NCBI GenBank assembly: GCA_905197485.1
Contig: CAJJYZ010000005.1
Coordinates: 12,407 to 76,406 of the forward strand
From: an uncultured Lachnospiraceae bacterium
GTDB lineage: Bacteria; Bacillota; Clostridia; Lachnospirales; Lachnospiraceae
DNA: 64,000 bases
Reading direction: 5' to 3'
Under the pieces are notes generated by a model. That model saw only the letters and a list, made by a program, of their open reading frames with translations, ran no database searches and was not told the DNA's origin. A program made the translations under genes and the position numbers. Below are positions 1 to 8,059 of the stretch, one piece after another (within the stretch, counting starts at the first letter, position 1; each line of letters starts with the position of its first letter).

Positions 1-365
1 TTATGTATGAGGCGCCGCACCGTCTTTTGAAGACATTACGCGAGCTTTTTGAGGTGCTTGGCAATCGAAAGATTACGGTATGCCGGGAATTGACGAAGAA
101 GCATGAGACGGCATTTCAGACGACATTTTCTGAGGCGATTGCACATTATGAAGCGCAGGAGCCGAAAGGGGAATGTGTGCTCGTGATTGAAGGAAAGAGC
201 AGACAGGAACTGAAACAGGAGGCTATCGCGAAATGGGAGGAAATGGAGATTTCTGAACATATGGATTATTATATGAAACAAGGTTTCGATAAAAAAGAGG
301 CTATGAAGAAGGTTGCGAAGGACCGGGGAATCGGAAAACGGGACGTTTATCAGATGTTATTGTAG
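1..365 (+). CDS. rsmI: 16S rRNA (cytidine-2'-O)-methyltransferase RsmI, C-terminal part
   Basis: The frame is open at the left edge, so only about the last 120 residues are present. RsmI uses SAM to 2'-O-methylate C1402 of 16S rRNA. The segment begins with YEAPHRLLKTL, which matches the conserved YEAPHR motif of this tetrapyrrole-methylase-fold family, followed by CRELTKKHE. It ends in a basic helical tail (KKVAKDRGIGKRDVYQMLL) typical of the RsmI C-terminus. The ATG at position 3 is internal, not the start. The gene is followed by a strong intrinsic terminator. Confidence 0.93.
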   Translation, partial: MYEAPHRLLKTLRELFEVLGNRKITVCRELTKKHETAFQTTFSEAIAHYEAQEPKGECVLVIEGKSRQELKQEAIAKWEEMEISEHMDYYMKQGFDKKEAMKKVAKDRGIGKRDVYQMLL

Positions 366-425
366 AAGAAATGATATATTTTTCTGGATATTTCGTCAAC
401 TTGACTAAGCATTGCAAAAAAATTT

Positions 426-462
426 GTTCAACTTGGGCATAGACCAGGTTGAACTTTTTTTA
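426..462 (+). terminator. Rho-independent terminator after rsmI
   Basis: Eleven-base-pair stem (GTTCAACTTGG / CCAGGTTGAAC, one G-U pair) with a 7-nt loop, followed directly by a run of seven T. It overlaps an in-frame ATG at 449, which argues that the next gene starts later, at 512. Confidence 0.9.
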
Positions 463-511
463 TATACTTTTTATCAGAATAAAACGTAAGATTTTTAGGA
501 GGAACATTAAA

Positions 512-1624
512 ATGGCAAGTTTATCGCTGAAAAACATTAGCAAAGTTTATCCAAACGGTTTCGTAGCCGTTAAGGATTTTAATCTTGAAATCGAAGATAA
601 AGAATTTATCATCTTCGTAGGACCATCCGGATGTGGTAAATCTACAACACTCCGTATGATTGCAGGTCTGGAAGAAATCTCTTCTGGAGAATTAAAAATT
701 GGTGACAAAGTCGTAAACGACGTAGAACCAAAAGACAGAGATATCGCGATGGTATTCCAGAACTACGCTTTGTACCCACATATGACAGTATATGATAACA
801 TGGCATTTGGTCTTAAATTAAGAAAAGTACCAAAGGATGAAATTGATAAAATGGTTCGTGAAGCTGCTAAGATTCTTGACCTTGAAGCTTTATTAGACCG
901 TAAACCAAAGGCTTTATCAGGTGGACAGAGACAGCGTGTTGCTATGGGACGTGCTATCGTTCGTAATCCGAAGGTATTCCTTATGGATGAGCCTTTATCA
1001 AACCTTGATGCAAAACTTCGTGGACAGATGCGTATCGAGATTTCTAAATTACACCAGAGATTAGGTACAACAATCATCTACGTAACACATGACCAGACAG
1101 AGGCTATGACACTTGGTACAAGAATCGTAGTTATGAGTGCTGGTGTTGTTCAGCAGGTAGATACACCACAGGTATTATACGATACACCATGTAACTTATT
1201 CGTAGCTGGTTTCATCGGTTCACCACAGATGAACTTCGTAGACGCTACATGTGTAGTAGAAGGAAACAGAGTATTCCTTCAGGCTGGACCGGCTAAGATT
1301 GAATTACCGGAAGCAAAAGCTCAGAAATTAATCGAAGGTGGATACAATGGCAAGACAGTTGTACTTGGTATCCGTCCAGAAGACATTTACGATGACCCAG
1401 AATTCATCGCAGCTTCACCAAACACAGTAATCGAAGCAACAATTCGTGTATACGAGATGTTAGGTGCAGAAGTATTCTTACACTTCGATTACGAAGGAGT
1501 TTCTATGACAGCCAGAGTAAATCCTAGAACAACAACAAGAACAGGTGATACTGTACACTTCGCTCTTGATGCACAGAAGATTCACGTATTCGATAAAGAA
1601 ACAGAACTTACAATTACAAATTAA
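512..1624 (+). CDS. Sugar ABC transporter ATP-binding protein (MsmK/UgpC type)
   Basis: ATPase subunit of CUT1-type carbohydrate ABC importers, acting at the inner face of the membrane. Walker A GPSGCGKST lies at residues 37-45, the signature LSGGQ at 135-139, Walker B VFLMDEP at 155-161, and a C-terminal TOBE-type regulatory domain completes the 370 residues. The start at 512 is chosen because TTAGGAGG precedes it, whereas the upstream in-frame ATG at 449 lies in the terminator hairpin. No permease or binding-protein gene is adjacent, so it probably energises several importers encoded elsewhere, as known for MsmK. Codon use (TTA, CGT, GTA, ACA) is strongly biased, suggesting high expression. 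Confidence 0.92.
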   Translation: MASLSLKNISKVYPNGFVAVKDFNLEIEDKEFIIFVGPSGCGKSTTLRMIAGLEEISSGELKIGDKVVNDVEPKDRDIAMVFQNYALYPHMTVYDNMAFGLKLRKVPKDEIDKMVREAAKILDLEALLDRKPKALSGGQRQRVAMGRAIVRNPKVFLMDEPLSNLDAKLRGQMRIEISKLHQRLGTTIIYVTHDQTEAMTLGTRIVVMSAGVVQQVDTPQVLYDTPCNLFVAGFIGSPQMNFVDATCVVEGNRVFLQAGPAKIELPEAKAQKLIEGGYNGKTVVLGIRPEDIYDDPEFIAASPNTVIEATIRVYEMLGAEVFLHFDYEGVSMTARVNPRTTTRTGDTVHFALDAQKIHVFDKETELTITN

Positions 1625-1672
1625 TGATGTAATGATGAGGACGGAGCTTTTGGCTTCGTCCTTTTTATGCAA

Positions 1673-1909
1673 TCAGCTTGTTTCTTTTAGCTGTTTAAGA
1701 AGAAAATGATATCGTTTCTGTGCGGCATTGCTTTCGTAGATATAGCAGTCGATTAAATCCGGGTCCATAACATTCTGAAAGTTTTCGTAAGCGGTATCCA
1801 TCTCAAGTTTTACTTTTTCTATTTCTCTTATAAGAAGAGGATTCTGGATAGTTTGTTCTTTTTTTCTTAATATAAGATTTTTCCTTGATTTTTTCCAAAA
1901 TAATTTCAT
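1673..1909 (-). CDS. YaaL-like DUF2508 family protein
   Basis: Small cytoplasmic protein of 78 residues. It has a basic start (MKLFWKKSRK) and then a charged helical body ending in HFLLKQLKETS, the pattern I associate with DUF2508/YaaL. In many Firmicutes yaaL sits just upstream of bofA in the same direction. Here the bofA-like gene follows but is divergent, which supports the family call and makes the arrangement unusual. An AAGGAGG-type site lies just upstream of the start. Function unknown. Confidence 0.7.
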   Translation of the reverse strand: MKLFWKKSRKNLILRKKEQTIQNPLLIREIEKVKLEMDTAYENFQNVMDPDLIDCYIYESNAAQKRYHFLLKQLKETS

Positions 1910-2024
1910 AGAGCCTCCTTTTTCTGCGTGTGGGATTGTTTTGCCTTTGTTTTTAGTATAGACAAAATGAAGGAATGAAATACCAGGTTTTTGATATACA
2001 TGTATAAAAAGGAGAAATATTTTT

Positions 2025-2234
2025 ATGGAAAAGAATCATGGCGGTATGGTGATTAATTTCATTATTCGGGCGGTAGTAGGAATGGGATTTATCTTTTTTG
2101 TAAACAAATATCTTGACTATCGAAACATTCCAGTTTCGGTTGGGATGAACGGAGCTTCATTTTTGACAACAGGATTCCTTGGAATCCCTGGGATTCTTCT
2201 TCTTTATGGAATCCTGTTTTATAAAATTTTGTAG
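2025..2234 (+). CDS. BofA-like pro-sigma-K processing inhibitor family protein
   Basis: A 69-residue integral membrane protein with a hydrophobic segment at about residues 8-25 and a second at about 48-67. The C-terminal block FLTTGFLGIPGILLLYGI is the hallmark of the BofA family. BofA holds the SpoIVFB protease inactive in the forespore outer membrane during sporulation; whether this homologue does the same is inferred. AAAAAGGAG lies 8 nt before the ATG. A perfect 12-bp palindrome (TATACATGTATA, 1995-2006) lies just upstream of the ribosome binding site. Confidence 0.8.
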   Translation: MEKNHGGMVINFIIRAVVGMGFIFFVNKYLDYRNIPVSVGMNGASFLTTGFLGIPGILLLYGILFYKIL

Positions 2235-2270
2235 AAAACCGACAAAGTTTTATGATTTTTAATTTATCTA

Positions 2271-2299
2271 TGGACAAGTAGAAGAAAGCGGTCTATAAT
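2271..2299 (+). promoter_or_regulatory. Probable sigma-A promoter of the Tad pilus operon
   Basis: TGGACA, a 17-bp spacer, then TATAAT. This is one mismatch from consensus over both boxes, and it is the only good promoter seen ahead of the tightly packed genes from 2412 to 10426. The transcript would start near 2306 and carry a leader of about 105 nt. Confidence 0.75.
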
Positions 2300-2411
2300 A
2301 CACCTCACAAGTCACAGTTATTTCTTAGTAACAACACTTCAATGATATGCATCATCTGTTAATTCACTTGTCATGTCGGGCAACGAATTTCAGCAAAATC
2401 AGGAGGAAAAA

Positions 2412-3377
2412 GTGGAGAAAAAATGTTTTGTTATATGTGATAATGAGCGTGAATATGCGTTCCGGTTATCGTCTCTGCTTTCCAAGAAGATTGAATATCA
2501 GATTCATGTCTGCAGTTCTTTTCTGGAAGTACAGAACATTGCAGAGGAAAAGAAAATCGGGATTCTTCTTATCGAAGAGGATATGATGGAGAATCAAAAC
2601 GAATCTTCTGCAGAAGTTGTGATTTTTCTTTCAGAAGAGAGCAGGGAAGGAGAGAACAAGATTTGCAAGTATCAGTCTTTTGATGATATTCTTTCGGATA
2701 TTTTAACTATCTGTATGGCGGAAGAACAACAAGGAATTTTGAAGAGACAGATGTGCAGGAATTGTAGTCTGATTGGAATTTATTCACCGATACATAGAAC
2801 AGGGAAGACAACATTTGCCATTGCCCTCGGAAAGGAGGCGGCGAAGAGAGAAAGCGTCCTTTATCTGAATCTGGAGACTTATTCCGGTTGGGAAGAGTGG
2901 ACCGGAAGGGAGGAACCATATACTCTGGCAGATTTGCTTTATTATGCCAGGCAGGAAAAGGGCAATCTTGAAACTCGGATAGGGGCTATGACGGGATATC
3001 TGGACGAATTGGCATACATTGCTCCGATGGAAATGAGCGAGGACTTAAAGGCGGTGACGCCGAGTGAGTGGATGGAACTACTGGAAACATTGAGAAACCG
3101 TAAGATTTATAAAAAAATCATTTTAGATTTCGGAGAATGTGTGCAAGGGTTATGGGATATGCTTTCTATGTGTCAGGAGATATACATGCCGGTCAGGACA
3201 GGAAGAATAGCCAGAGGAAAAATACTTCAATTTGAGAAAAATGCAAGAATGCTTGGGAGAGAGGAGTTGTTGGAGAGAATGGTAAAGATTCAGTTGGATA
3301 AAGATATTTCCAAAGATGTGAAGCGCATTCTGAAGCGAAAGGAGTGGCAGGATGATAGAGCCGGAAGAGCTTCATAG
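2412..3377 (+). CDS. TadZ/CpaE-like ATPase, first gene of the Tad operon
   Basis: Probable pilus-localising ATPase of the ParA/MinD-like TadZ/CpaE group. A receiver-like N-terminal part begins KKCFVICDNEREYA, followed by a degenerate P-loop YSPIHRTGKTTFA, then VLYLNLETY and KIILDFGEC resembling Walker A' and B strands. The GTG at 2412 is chosen as start because AGGAGG (2401-2406) sits 5 nt ahead. An in-frame ATG at 2373 has no ribosome binding site. The 3' end overlaps the next gene by 26 nt, implying translational coupling. Confidence 0.82.
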   Translation: MEKKCFVICDNEREYAFRLSSLLSKKIEYQIHVCSSFLEVQNIAEEKKIGILLIEEDMMENQNESSAEVVIFLSEESREGENKICKYQSFDDILSDILTICMAEEQQGILKRQMCRNCSLIGIYSPIHRTGKTTFAIALGKEAAKRESVLYLNLETYSGWEEWTGREEPYTLADLLYYARQEKGNLETRIGAMTGYLDELAYIAPMEMSEDLKAVTPSEWMELLETLRNRKIYKKIILDFGECVQGLWDMLSMCQEIYMPVRTGRIARGKILQFEKNARMLGREELLERMVKIQLDKDISKDVKRILKRKEWQDDRAGRAS

Positions 3378-4584
3378 AAGAGTATTGCAGGAGATTGATT
3401 TAACAGAAGAAATCACAGATGAAGATTTGGTAGAGATTATCTACCGGGTGCTAGATACCTATTCGGAAGAAGAATATGTATCCCTGAAGGAGAAGACGGA
3501 ACTCGGAAAGGAACTTTTCAATGCTTTTCGAAAGCTTGATATTTTGCAGGAATTTTTGGAAGATGAGACTATCACAGAAGTGATGATTAATGGGACACAG
3601 AATATTTTCTTTGAAAGAGATGGAAAAATCATACAAAGTGATAAAAGATTTGGTTCGAGAAAGAAACTTGAGGATGTCATTCAGCAGATGGTAGCAGAGA
3701 CGAACCGCATGGTAAACGAGTCGGTACCGATTGTAGATACGAGACTTTCGGATGGTTCGAGGGTGAATGTCGTGCTATATCCAACAGCTCTGAATGGTCC
3801 CATTGTTACAATCCGAAAATTTGCAAAAGAGGTCATTACACTGGAACGCCTGCGGATGTGGGGGGCAGTGAATCAAGAAATCATTTCATTTTTAAAAATC
3901 TTAGTCAGTTCAAAATATAACATTTTTATCAGTGGCGGAACCGGCTCCGGGAAAACCACATTTCTAAACGCGTTATCGCAATATATACCGAAAGACGAAC
4001 GAGTCATTACAATTGAGGACAGTGCGGAACTGAAGCTGCAGGGAATCCCGAATCTGGTGAGCCTGGAGGCAAGAAATGCCAATATGGAAGGAGAAGGAGA
4101 GATTAGCATCCGAGCTCTTATTAGAACGGCACTTCGTATGAGACCAGATAGAATCATTGTCGGTGAGGTAAGAGGAAAAGAAGCGATTGATATGCTGCAG
4201 GCGATGAATACCGGACATGACGGTTCTTTGAGTACCGGGCATGCGAATAGCCCGGGGGATATGATTTCAAGATTAGAGACCATGATTCTTATGGGAATGG
4301 AACTTCCTCTTTCTGCGATTCAAAGGCAGATAGCTTCCGGAATTGATATTTTGGTTCATCTTGGGAGACTAAGAGATAAGAGCAGGAAAGTATTGTCTGT
4401 AGAAGAGATAACAGGCTGTGAAAATGGTTCTGTCATAAGAAATGTATTGTATCGTTTTCAGGAGACAGGTGTAAAAAACAAAAAAGTGATAGGAAAGTGG
4501 GTGAAAGAAAATGAAATGAAAAACCGAGAGAAGTTATTGGCAGCGGGATATTACCCGGAAAGAGTATGCGATAGCGGCATGTAA
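3352..4584 (+). CDS. tadA: TadA/CpaF-type pilus assembly ATPase
   Basis: Hexameric secretion ATPase that powers Flp pilus assembly from the cytoplasmic side. The N-terminal domain carries the VMINGTQNIFFERDGK segment; Walker A GGTGSGKTT is at about 195-203, the Asp box ITIEDSAELKL follows, then RMRPDRIIVGEVRGKEA (Walker B) and a His box with STGHANSPGDMISRLE. Length (410) is normal. GGAG at 3341 serves the ATG, which lies inside the tadZ-like gene. The 3' end probably overlaps the true start of the tadB-like gene. Confidence 0.95.
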   Translation: MIEPEELHRRVLQEIDLTEEITDEDLVEIIYRVLDTYSEEEYVSLKEKTELGKELFNAFRKLDILQEFLEDETITEVMINGTQNIFFERDGKIIQSDKRFGSRKKLEDVIQQMVAETNRMVNESVPIVDTRLSDGSRVNVVLYPTALNGPIVTIRKFAKEVITLERLRMWGAVNQEIISFLKILVSSKYNIFISGGTGSGKTTFLNALSQYIPKDERVITIEDSAELKLQGIPNLVSLEARNANMEGEGEISIRALIRTALRMRPDRIIVGEVRGKEAIDMLQAMNTGHDGSLSTGHANSPGDMISRLETMILMGMELPLSAIQRQIASGIDILVHLGRLRDKSRKVLSVEEITGCENGSVIRNVLYRFQETGVKNKKVIGKWVKENEMKNREKLLAAGYYPERVCDSGM

Positions 4585-4603
4585 AGGAATCGGAAGTTTC
4601 GGA

Positions 4604-5266
4604 ATGCTGATTTATCTGTTTTATCATTCTCTGATTGCCGGAATCATTCTTTCTCCTTGTCTGATTCTTTATTATACAAACTGGAAGAAAGAATATATCA
4701 GAAAAAAGGAACAGGAATTCCGGCAGCAGTTTGGAGAAGCGCTGAAAGCGTTTATGACGGCATTAAATGTAGGATATTCGGTAGAAAATGCGATTCGCAG
4801 TATTCCAAAGGAAATGAAGCTTTTATTTGGAAATGATGCGGTGATTATCCGGGAATTTTCTTATATGATTCGTCAGCTTGAGATGAATGTGACAGCAGAG
4901 CGAGCGCTGCGTGAATTTGCAGGACGCGTAAAATCTGAGGAAGTCTATAGTTTTGTAACGGTGTTTACTACTTTAAAAAGAAGTGGCGGAGACATGATAC
5001 AGGTGTTGAAACATACCATTGATAAGATTTGTGCCAGTATGGAAGTAAAGCGTGAGATAGAGACGATGATTGCCGCAAAGAAGATGGAATTTCGCATTAT
5101 GACAATGATTCCACTTGGAATTATTGTCTATATGAAAATCAGTTTTCCTGAGTTTATGTCTGTTTTGTACGGAAGTACAGTCGGAGTTGTGGTGATGAGT
5201 GTCTGTCTGCTGATTTATATTGGAGCATGGTATTTAGGAAAACGAATGCTGGAGATTGAGGTGTAA
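4604..5266 (+). CDS. TadB-like pilus assembly membrane protein (start uncertain)
   Basis: Type II secretion F-domain protein that forms the inner-membrane platform with TadC. Residues 1-25 and the C-terminal third are hydrophobic. The central part holds FGEALKAFMTALNVGYSVENA and LKRSGGDMIQVL, typical of T2SSF domains. The first ATG is at 4604, but the frame stays open upstream to a stop at 4517, and the extra residues (ITRKEYAIAACKGIGSFG) look like the usual TadB N-terminus. No ATG, GTG or TTG exists there, so the true start may be a rare codon such as ATT at 4550. Confidence 0.85.
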   Translation: MLIYLFYHSLIAGIILSPCLILYYTNWKKEYIRKKEQEFRQQFGEALKAFMTALNVGYSVENAIRSIPKEMKLLFGNDAVIIREFSYMIRQLEMNVTAERALREFAGRVKSEEVYSFVTVFTTLKRSGGDMIQVLKHTIDKICASMEVKREIETMIAAKKMEFRIMTMIPLGIIVYMKISFPEFMSVLYGSTVGVVVMSVCLLIYIGAWYLGKRMLEIEV

Positions 5267-5267
5267 T

Positions 5268-6482
5268 GTGGAGAAACAAACGAAAAGAAATATAGGACTT
5301 GTGTTGGCAGCGACAATGTTGTTATCTTTCTTACTTTTTATGCAGGAATGCAAAACGAGCCGGGTCAAGGAGCTGGAGCGTAATAGTTATGGAGAAGGAA
5401 AGAAAAAAGAAACGTTAGAAGTTACGGTCGGAGAGAAGAAACTGGATGATTCTTTTGAGGTAGAACTTGATGAGAGAGCTTATGGAAGAGAAGAACTTCA
5501 GCAGGCTTTCAAAAAAGCGATGGAGGAGCTTCCGAAAATCATACTTGGTGAAAATGAAAGTCTTGACCGGGTGGAACACGATTTGAATCTTGTGACGAAA
5601 ATGCCGGAGCAGCCAATTGAAATTCAATGGGAATCAAACAGAAGAGAGATTGTTCATCCGACGGGGGAGATTCAGAAGGAAAATCTATCAGAAGAAGGCG
5701 ACCTTGTAGAACTTCGCGGACTCCTTAACTATGGAGAAGAAGAGGCTCTCTATGTCGTAAATGTGATGGTATATCCAAAAACGCTGACTCCGAAAGAGGA
5801 ACTGATAGAATCTGTTCGAGGCCTTGTATCTTCTTCGGAAGAGAAAAGCCGGCAGGAATCGGTGATGAAACTTCCGGAAAAGATAGATGGGAAGGCTATC
5901 ACATGGGAACGGTCAAAAGAACATAGAAGTATCTGGATTCTGGTACTTGGTTTCGTCGCCGCCGTATTCGTGTGGATGCAGGAAAAACAAGAAAAACAAA
6001 AGAAAAAAGAAGCCTGGGAAAAACAGATGCGAATCGATTATCCTGAAATTGTGAATGGGATTGCGCTTCTTGTAGGGGCAGGTCTTACTGTGAAGAATGC
6101 ATGGAAGAAGATGGTGGATAATTATGAGGAACAAAAAGAGGGAAAAAAGAAGAGGTTTGCGTATGAAGAGATGGCGCATACGCTTCGAGAAATGCAAGGT
6201 GGAATTACAGAGGCAGAAAGCTATGAACACTTTGGAAAGCGCATCGGGATTCCGGAGTATGTAAAACTTGGCACATTGCTTTCACAAAATTTAAGAAAAG
6301 GAACAAAGGGTTTGACGGAAATGCTTACAAAAGAAGCGGGACAGGCTTATGAAGAACGACGCCAGACTGCAAAGAAGCAAGGGGAAGAAATCAGTACCAA
6401 GCTGCTCTTGCCTATGAGCCTGATGTTGATTGTTGTACTGGTCATTGTCATCGTTCCGGCATTTCTATCTATTTCATTGTAG
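5268..6482 (+). CDS. TadC-like pilus assembly membrane protein with long extracytoplasmic N-region
   Basis: The C-terminal half (after about residue 225) is a T2SSF domain: DYPEIVNGIALLVGAGLTVKNAW, a Q/G-rich turn, and a final membrane segment MSLMLIVVLVIVIVPAF. The N-terminal half has a membrane segment at about 10-25, then roughly 200 charged residues, then a second hydrophobic segment (WILVLGFVAAVFVW), so the intervening domain is probably outside the cell. The GTG at 5268, 1 nt after the tadB stop, is preferred; a TTG at 5256 is in frame. It partners the TadB-like protein. Confidence 0.85.
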   Translation: MEKQTKRNIGLVLAATMLLSFLLFMQECKTSRVKELERNSYGEGKKKETLEVTVGEKKLDDSFEVELDERAYGREELQQAFKKAMEELPKIILGENESLDRVEHDLNLVTKMPEQPIEIQWESNRREIVHPTGEIQKENLSEEGDLVELRGLLNYGEEEALYVVNVMVYPKTLTPKEELIESVRGLVSSSEEKSRQESVMKLPEKIDGKAITWERSKEHRSIWILVLGFVAAVFVWMQEKQEKQKKKEAWEKQMRIDYPEIVNGIALLVGAGLTVKNAWKKMVDNYEEQKEGKKKRFAYEEMAHTLREMQGGITEAESYEHFGKRIGIPEYVKLGTLLSQNLRKGTKGLTEMLTKEAGQAYEERRQTAKKQGEEISTKLLLPMSLMLIVVLVIVIVPAFLSISL

Positions 6483-6493
6483 GAGGTCATGGT

Positions 6494-6670
6494 ATGAAGA
6501 GAATCAAAATGTTTTTGCAGACATTAAAAGATGACCGGGGAATCGGAGTCGTAGAAGTGATTTTAATTCTGGTCGTTTTGATTGGACTTGTTATTATTTT
6601 TAAAACACAGCTTACAGATATTGTGAATTCTATTTTTGAAAAGATTGTAAGCGAGAGTTCAGGAATCTAA
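6494..6670 (+). CDS. Flp1-like type IVb pilin (58 residues)
   Basis: Short gene between tadC and the DUF5702 gene, with AGGAGG (6481-6486) 7 nt before the ATG. The product has a basic, polar leader (KRIKMFLQTLKDDRG), then IGVVEVILILVVLIGLVII, a hydrophobic stretch with the pilin glutamate at position +5 after Gly16. This is the Flp1-like pilin pattern, so it is probably the major subunit, cleaved after Gly16 by the prepilin peptidase encoded at 8938. The cleavage site is inferred. Below 60 codons, it is easily missed by gene finders. Confidence 0.88.
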   Translation: MKRIKMFLQTLKDDRGIGVVEVILILVVLIGLVIIFKTQLTDIVNSIFEKIVSESSGI

Positions 6671-6682
6671 GAGGGATAGTAT

Positions 6683-8041
6683 ATGAAAAAAGGAGAGGTG
6701 ACAGCATTCTTGAGCTTGATTTTTATCCTCCTAATGTCTGTTGTGGCATCTGTAGTAGAAAGCGCTTCCATGCAGGTGTTAAAAAATAGAAAACGAGGAG
6801 ATATGGATAGAGCTTTGGAAAGCGTATTCGCAGAATATCAGAAAGATTTGTTGGAAGATTTTGAGATTTTTTCGTTGGAAGGAACGTATGAAACAGGAAA
6901 CTTCAGCGAAGAAAATGTGACAAAACGACTTGAGACATATGGCGTACGGGATGCCGAACAGACGGTGGAGAAGATACAGTTTTTGACAGATGAGCAAGGC
7001 CGCCCATTTCGGGAACAAGTGATAGCTTATATGAAACAGAAGATGGGAATCTCGCAGTTGGAGGAACTGGCCGGATTGACGGGGCAATGGGAGAATCAAT
7101 CTGGGAAAACAGAAGCGTATGAGCAAGAAGGAACAGATGTGGGAAAGGATTTGGAATCATCCTTGCAGGAGTCAGGGCAGTCTTTGCCGGAAGAAGGAAA
7201 TCCATTGAATTTGATAGAAGCGATTCAAAAAGCGGGACTTGTCAATATCGTAATGAGAGGAAAAGAGGTATCAGGTCAATCGGTATCAGAAGCAGAATTG
7301 CTGTCTCACCGCTCCTTGCAAAAAGGGAAAGGAGAATTCAAAGTGAGGGATGATACAGAAGGAATGACGTCCAATCTTTACTTTGCATCATATCTGATAG
7401 AAAAGTTTCACGCGGCAGATGAATTGTCGGATGAGGGAAAACTGTCCTATGAGTTGGAATATATTTTAAATGGGAGTGGGAGTGACAGGGAGAATCTGGA
7501 GGCGGTTCTTAGAAAGTTGTCGCTGATTCGTCTGGCGGCAAATTACGGATATCTTCTGACTGATGCAGAGAAAAAAGCAGAGGCAGAGGCGATGGCTCTC
7601 GTATTGGCAGGAATCATTGCCTTACCTGCGATTGCGGAATTAATTAAGCAGGCAATACTTCTCGCCTGGGCGTATGGAGAAAGTATTATGGACTTGCGAA
7701 CTCTTTTATCCGGAGGAAGAATCTCTCTGATTAAGACGAAAGAAGAATGGCAGTTGTCGTTATCGAATCTTTTGAAGCTGAGGAAAGAAGATGACCCGGG
7801 GGATGGGAAGGATGCGAAAGAAGGATTGAGTTATAAAGAATATCTGAGAATGCTTCTTATATTCGAAAATCAGGAAGAATGTACGATGAGGTCTCTTGGA
7901 GCAGCAGAATTGCGGATGAAGAAGAAAGCAGGAGAATTTTTTCAAGCCGATTATTGTATCAGTAAGCTAAGGATAAGAACCAATTGTAAGATAAGAAGAA
8001 AGATATTTTATACATTTTCAACTGAGTATGGATATCAATAA
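6683..8041 (+). CDS. DUF5702 family Tad-locus membrane protein
   Basis: A 452-residue protein with an N-terminal pilin-like or TadG-like membrane segment (EVTAFLSLIFILLMSVVASVVESAS) starting five residues in. A large extracytoplasmic part follows, with a hydrophobic helix around residue 305 (MALVLAGIIALPAIAELI). The tail (CKIRRKIFYTFSTEYGYQ) fits the DUF5702 proteins that I know from Lachnospiraceae Tad clusters. The role is unknown; minor pilin or assembly factor is plausible from position between flp and tadE. GAGGG precedes the ATG. The next gene starts 18 nt downstream. Confidence 0.78.
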   Translation: MKKGEVTAFLSLIFILLMSVVASVVESASMQVLKNRKRGDMDRALESVFAEYQKDLLEDFEIFSLEGTYETGNFSEENVTKRLETYGVRDAEQTVEKIQFLTDEQGRPFREQVIAYMKQKMGISQLEELAGLTGQWENQSGKTEAYEQEGTDVGKDLESSLQESGQSLPEEGNPLNLIEAIQKAGLVNIVMRGKEVSGQSVSEAELLSHRSLQKGKGEFKVRDDTEGMTSNLYFASYLIEKFHAADELSDEGKLSYELEYILNGSGSDRENLEAVLRKLSLIRLAANYGYLLTDAEKKAEAEAMALVLAGIIALPAIAELIKQAILLAWAYGESIMDLRTLLSGGRISLIKTKEEWQLSLSNLLKLRKEDDPGDGKDAKEGLSYKEYLRMLLIFENQEECTMRSLGAAELRMKKKAGEFFQADYCISKLRIRTNCKIRRKIFYTFSTEYGYQ

Positions 8042-8059
8042 GAAAAGAGGTGAGCAAGG

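Noticed and set aside
449..511. N-terminal extension of the sugar-ABC ATPase
   Set aside because: The upstream ATG is inside the rsmI terminator stem and the added residues (FFYILFIRIKRK) are not part of the family.
2347..2586. 79-codon plus-strand ORF at the head of the Tad operon
   Set aside because: Overlaps the TadZ-like gene in another frame, without a ribosome binding site; the GTG at 2412 with AGGAGG is far better.
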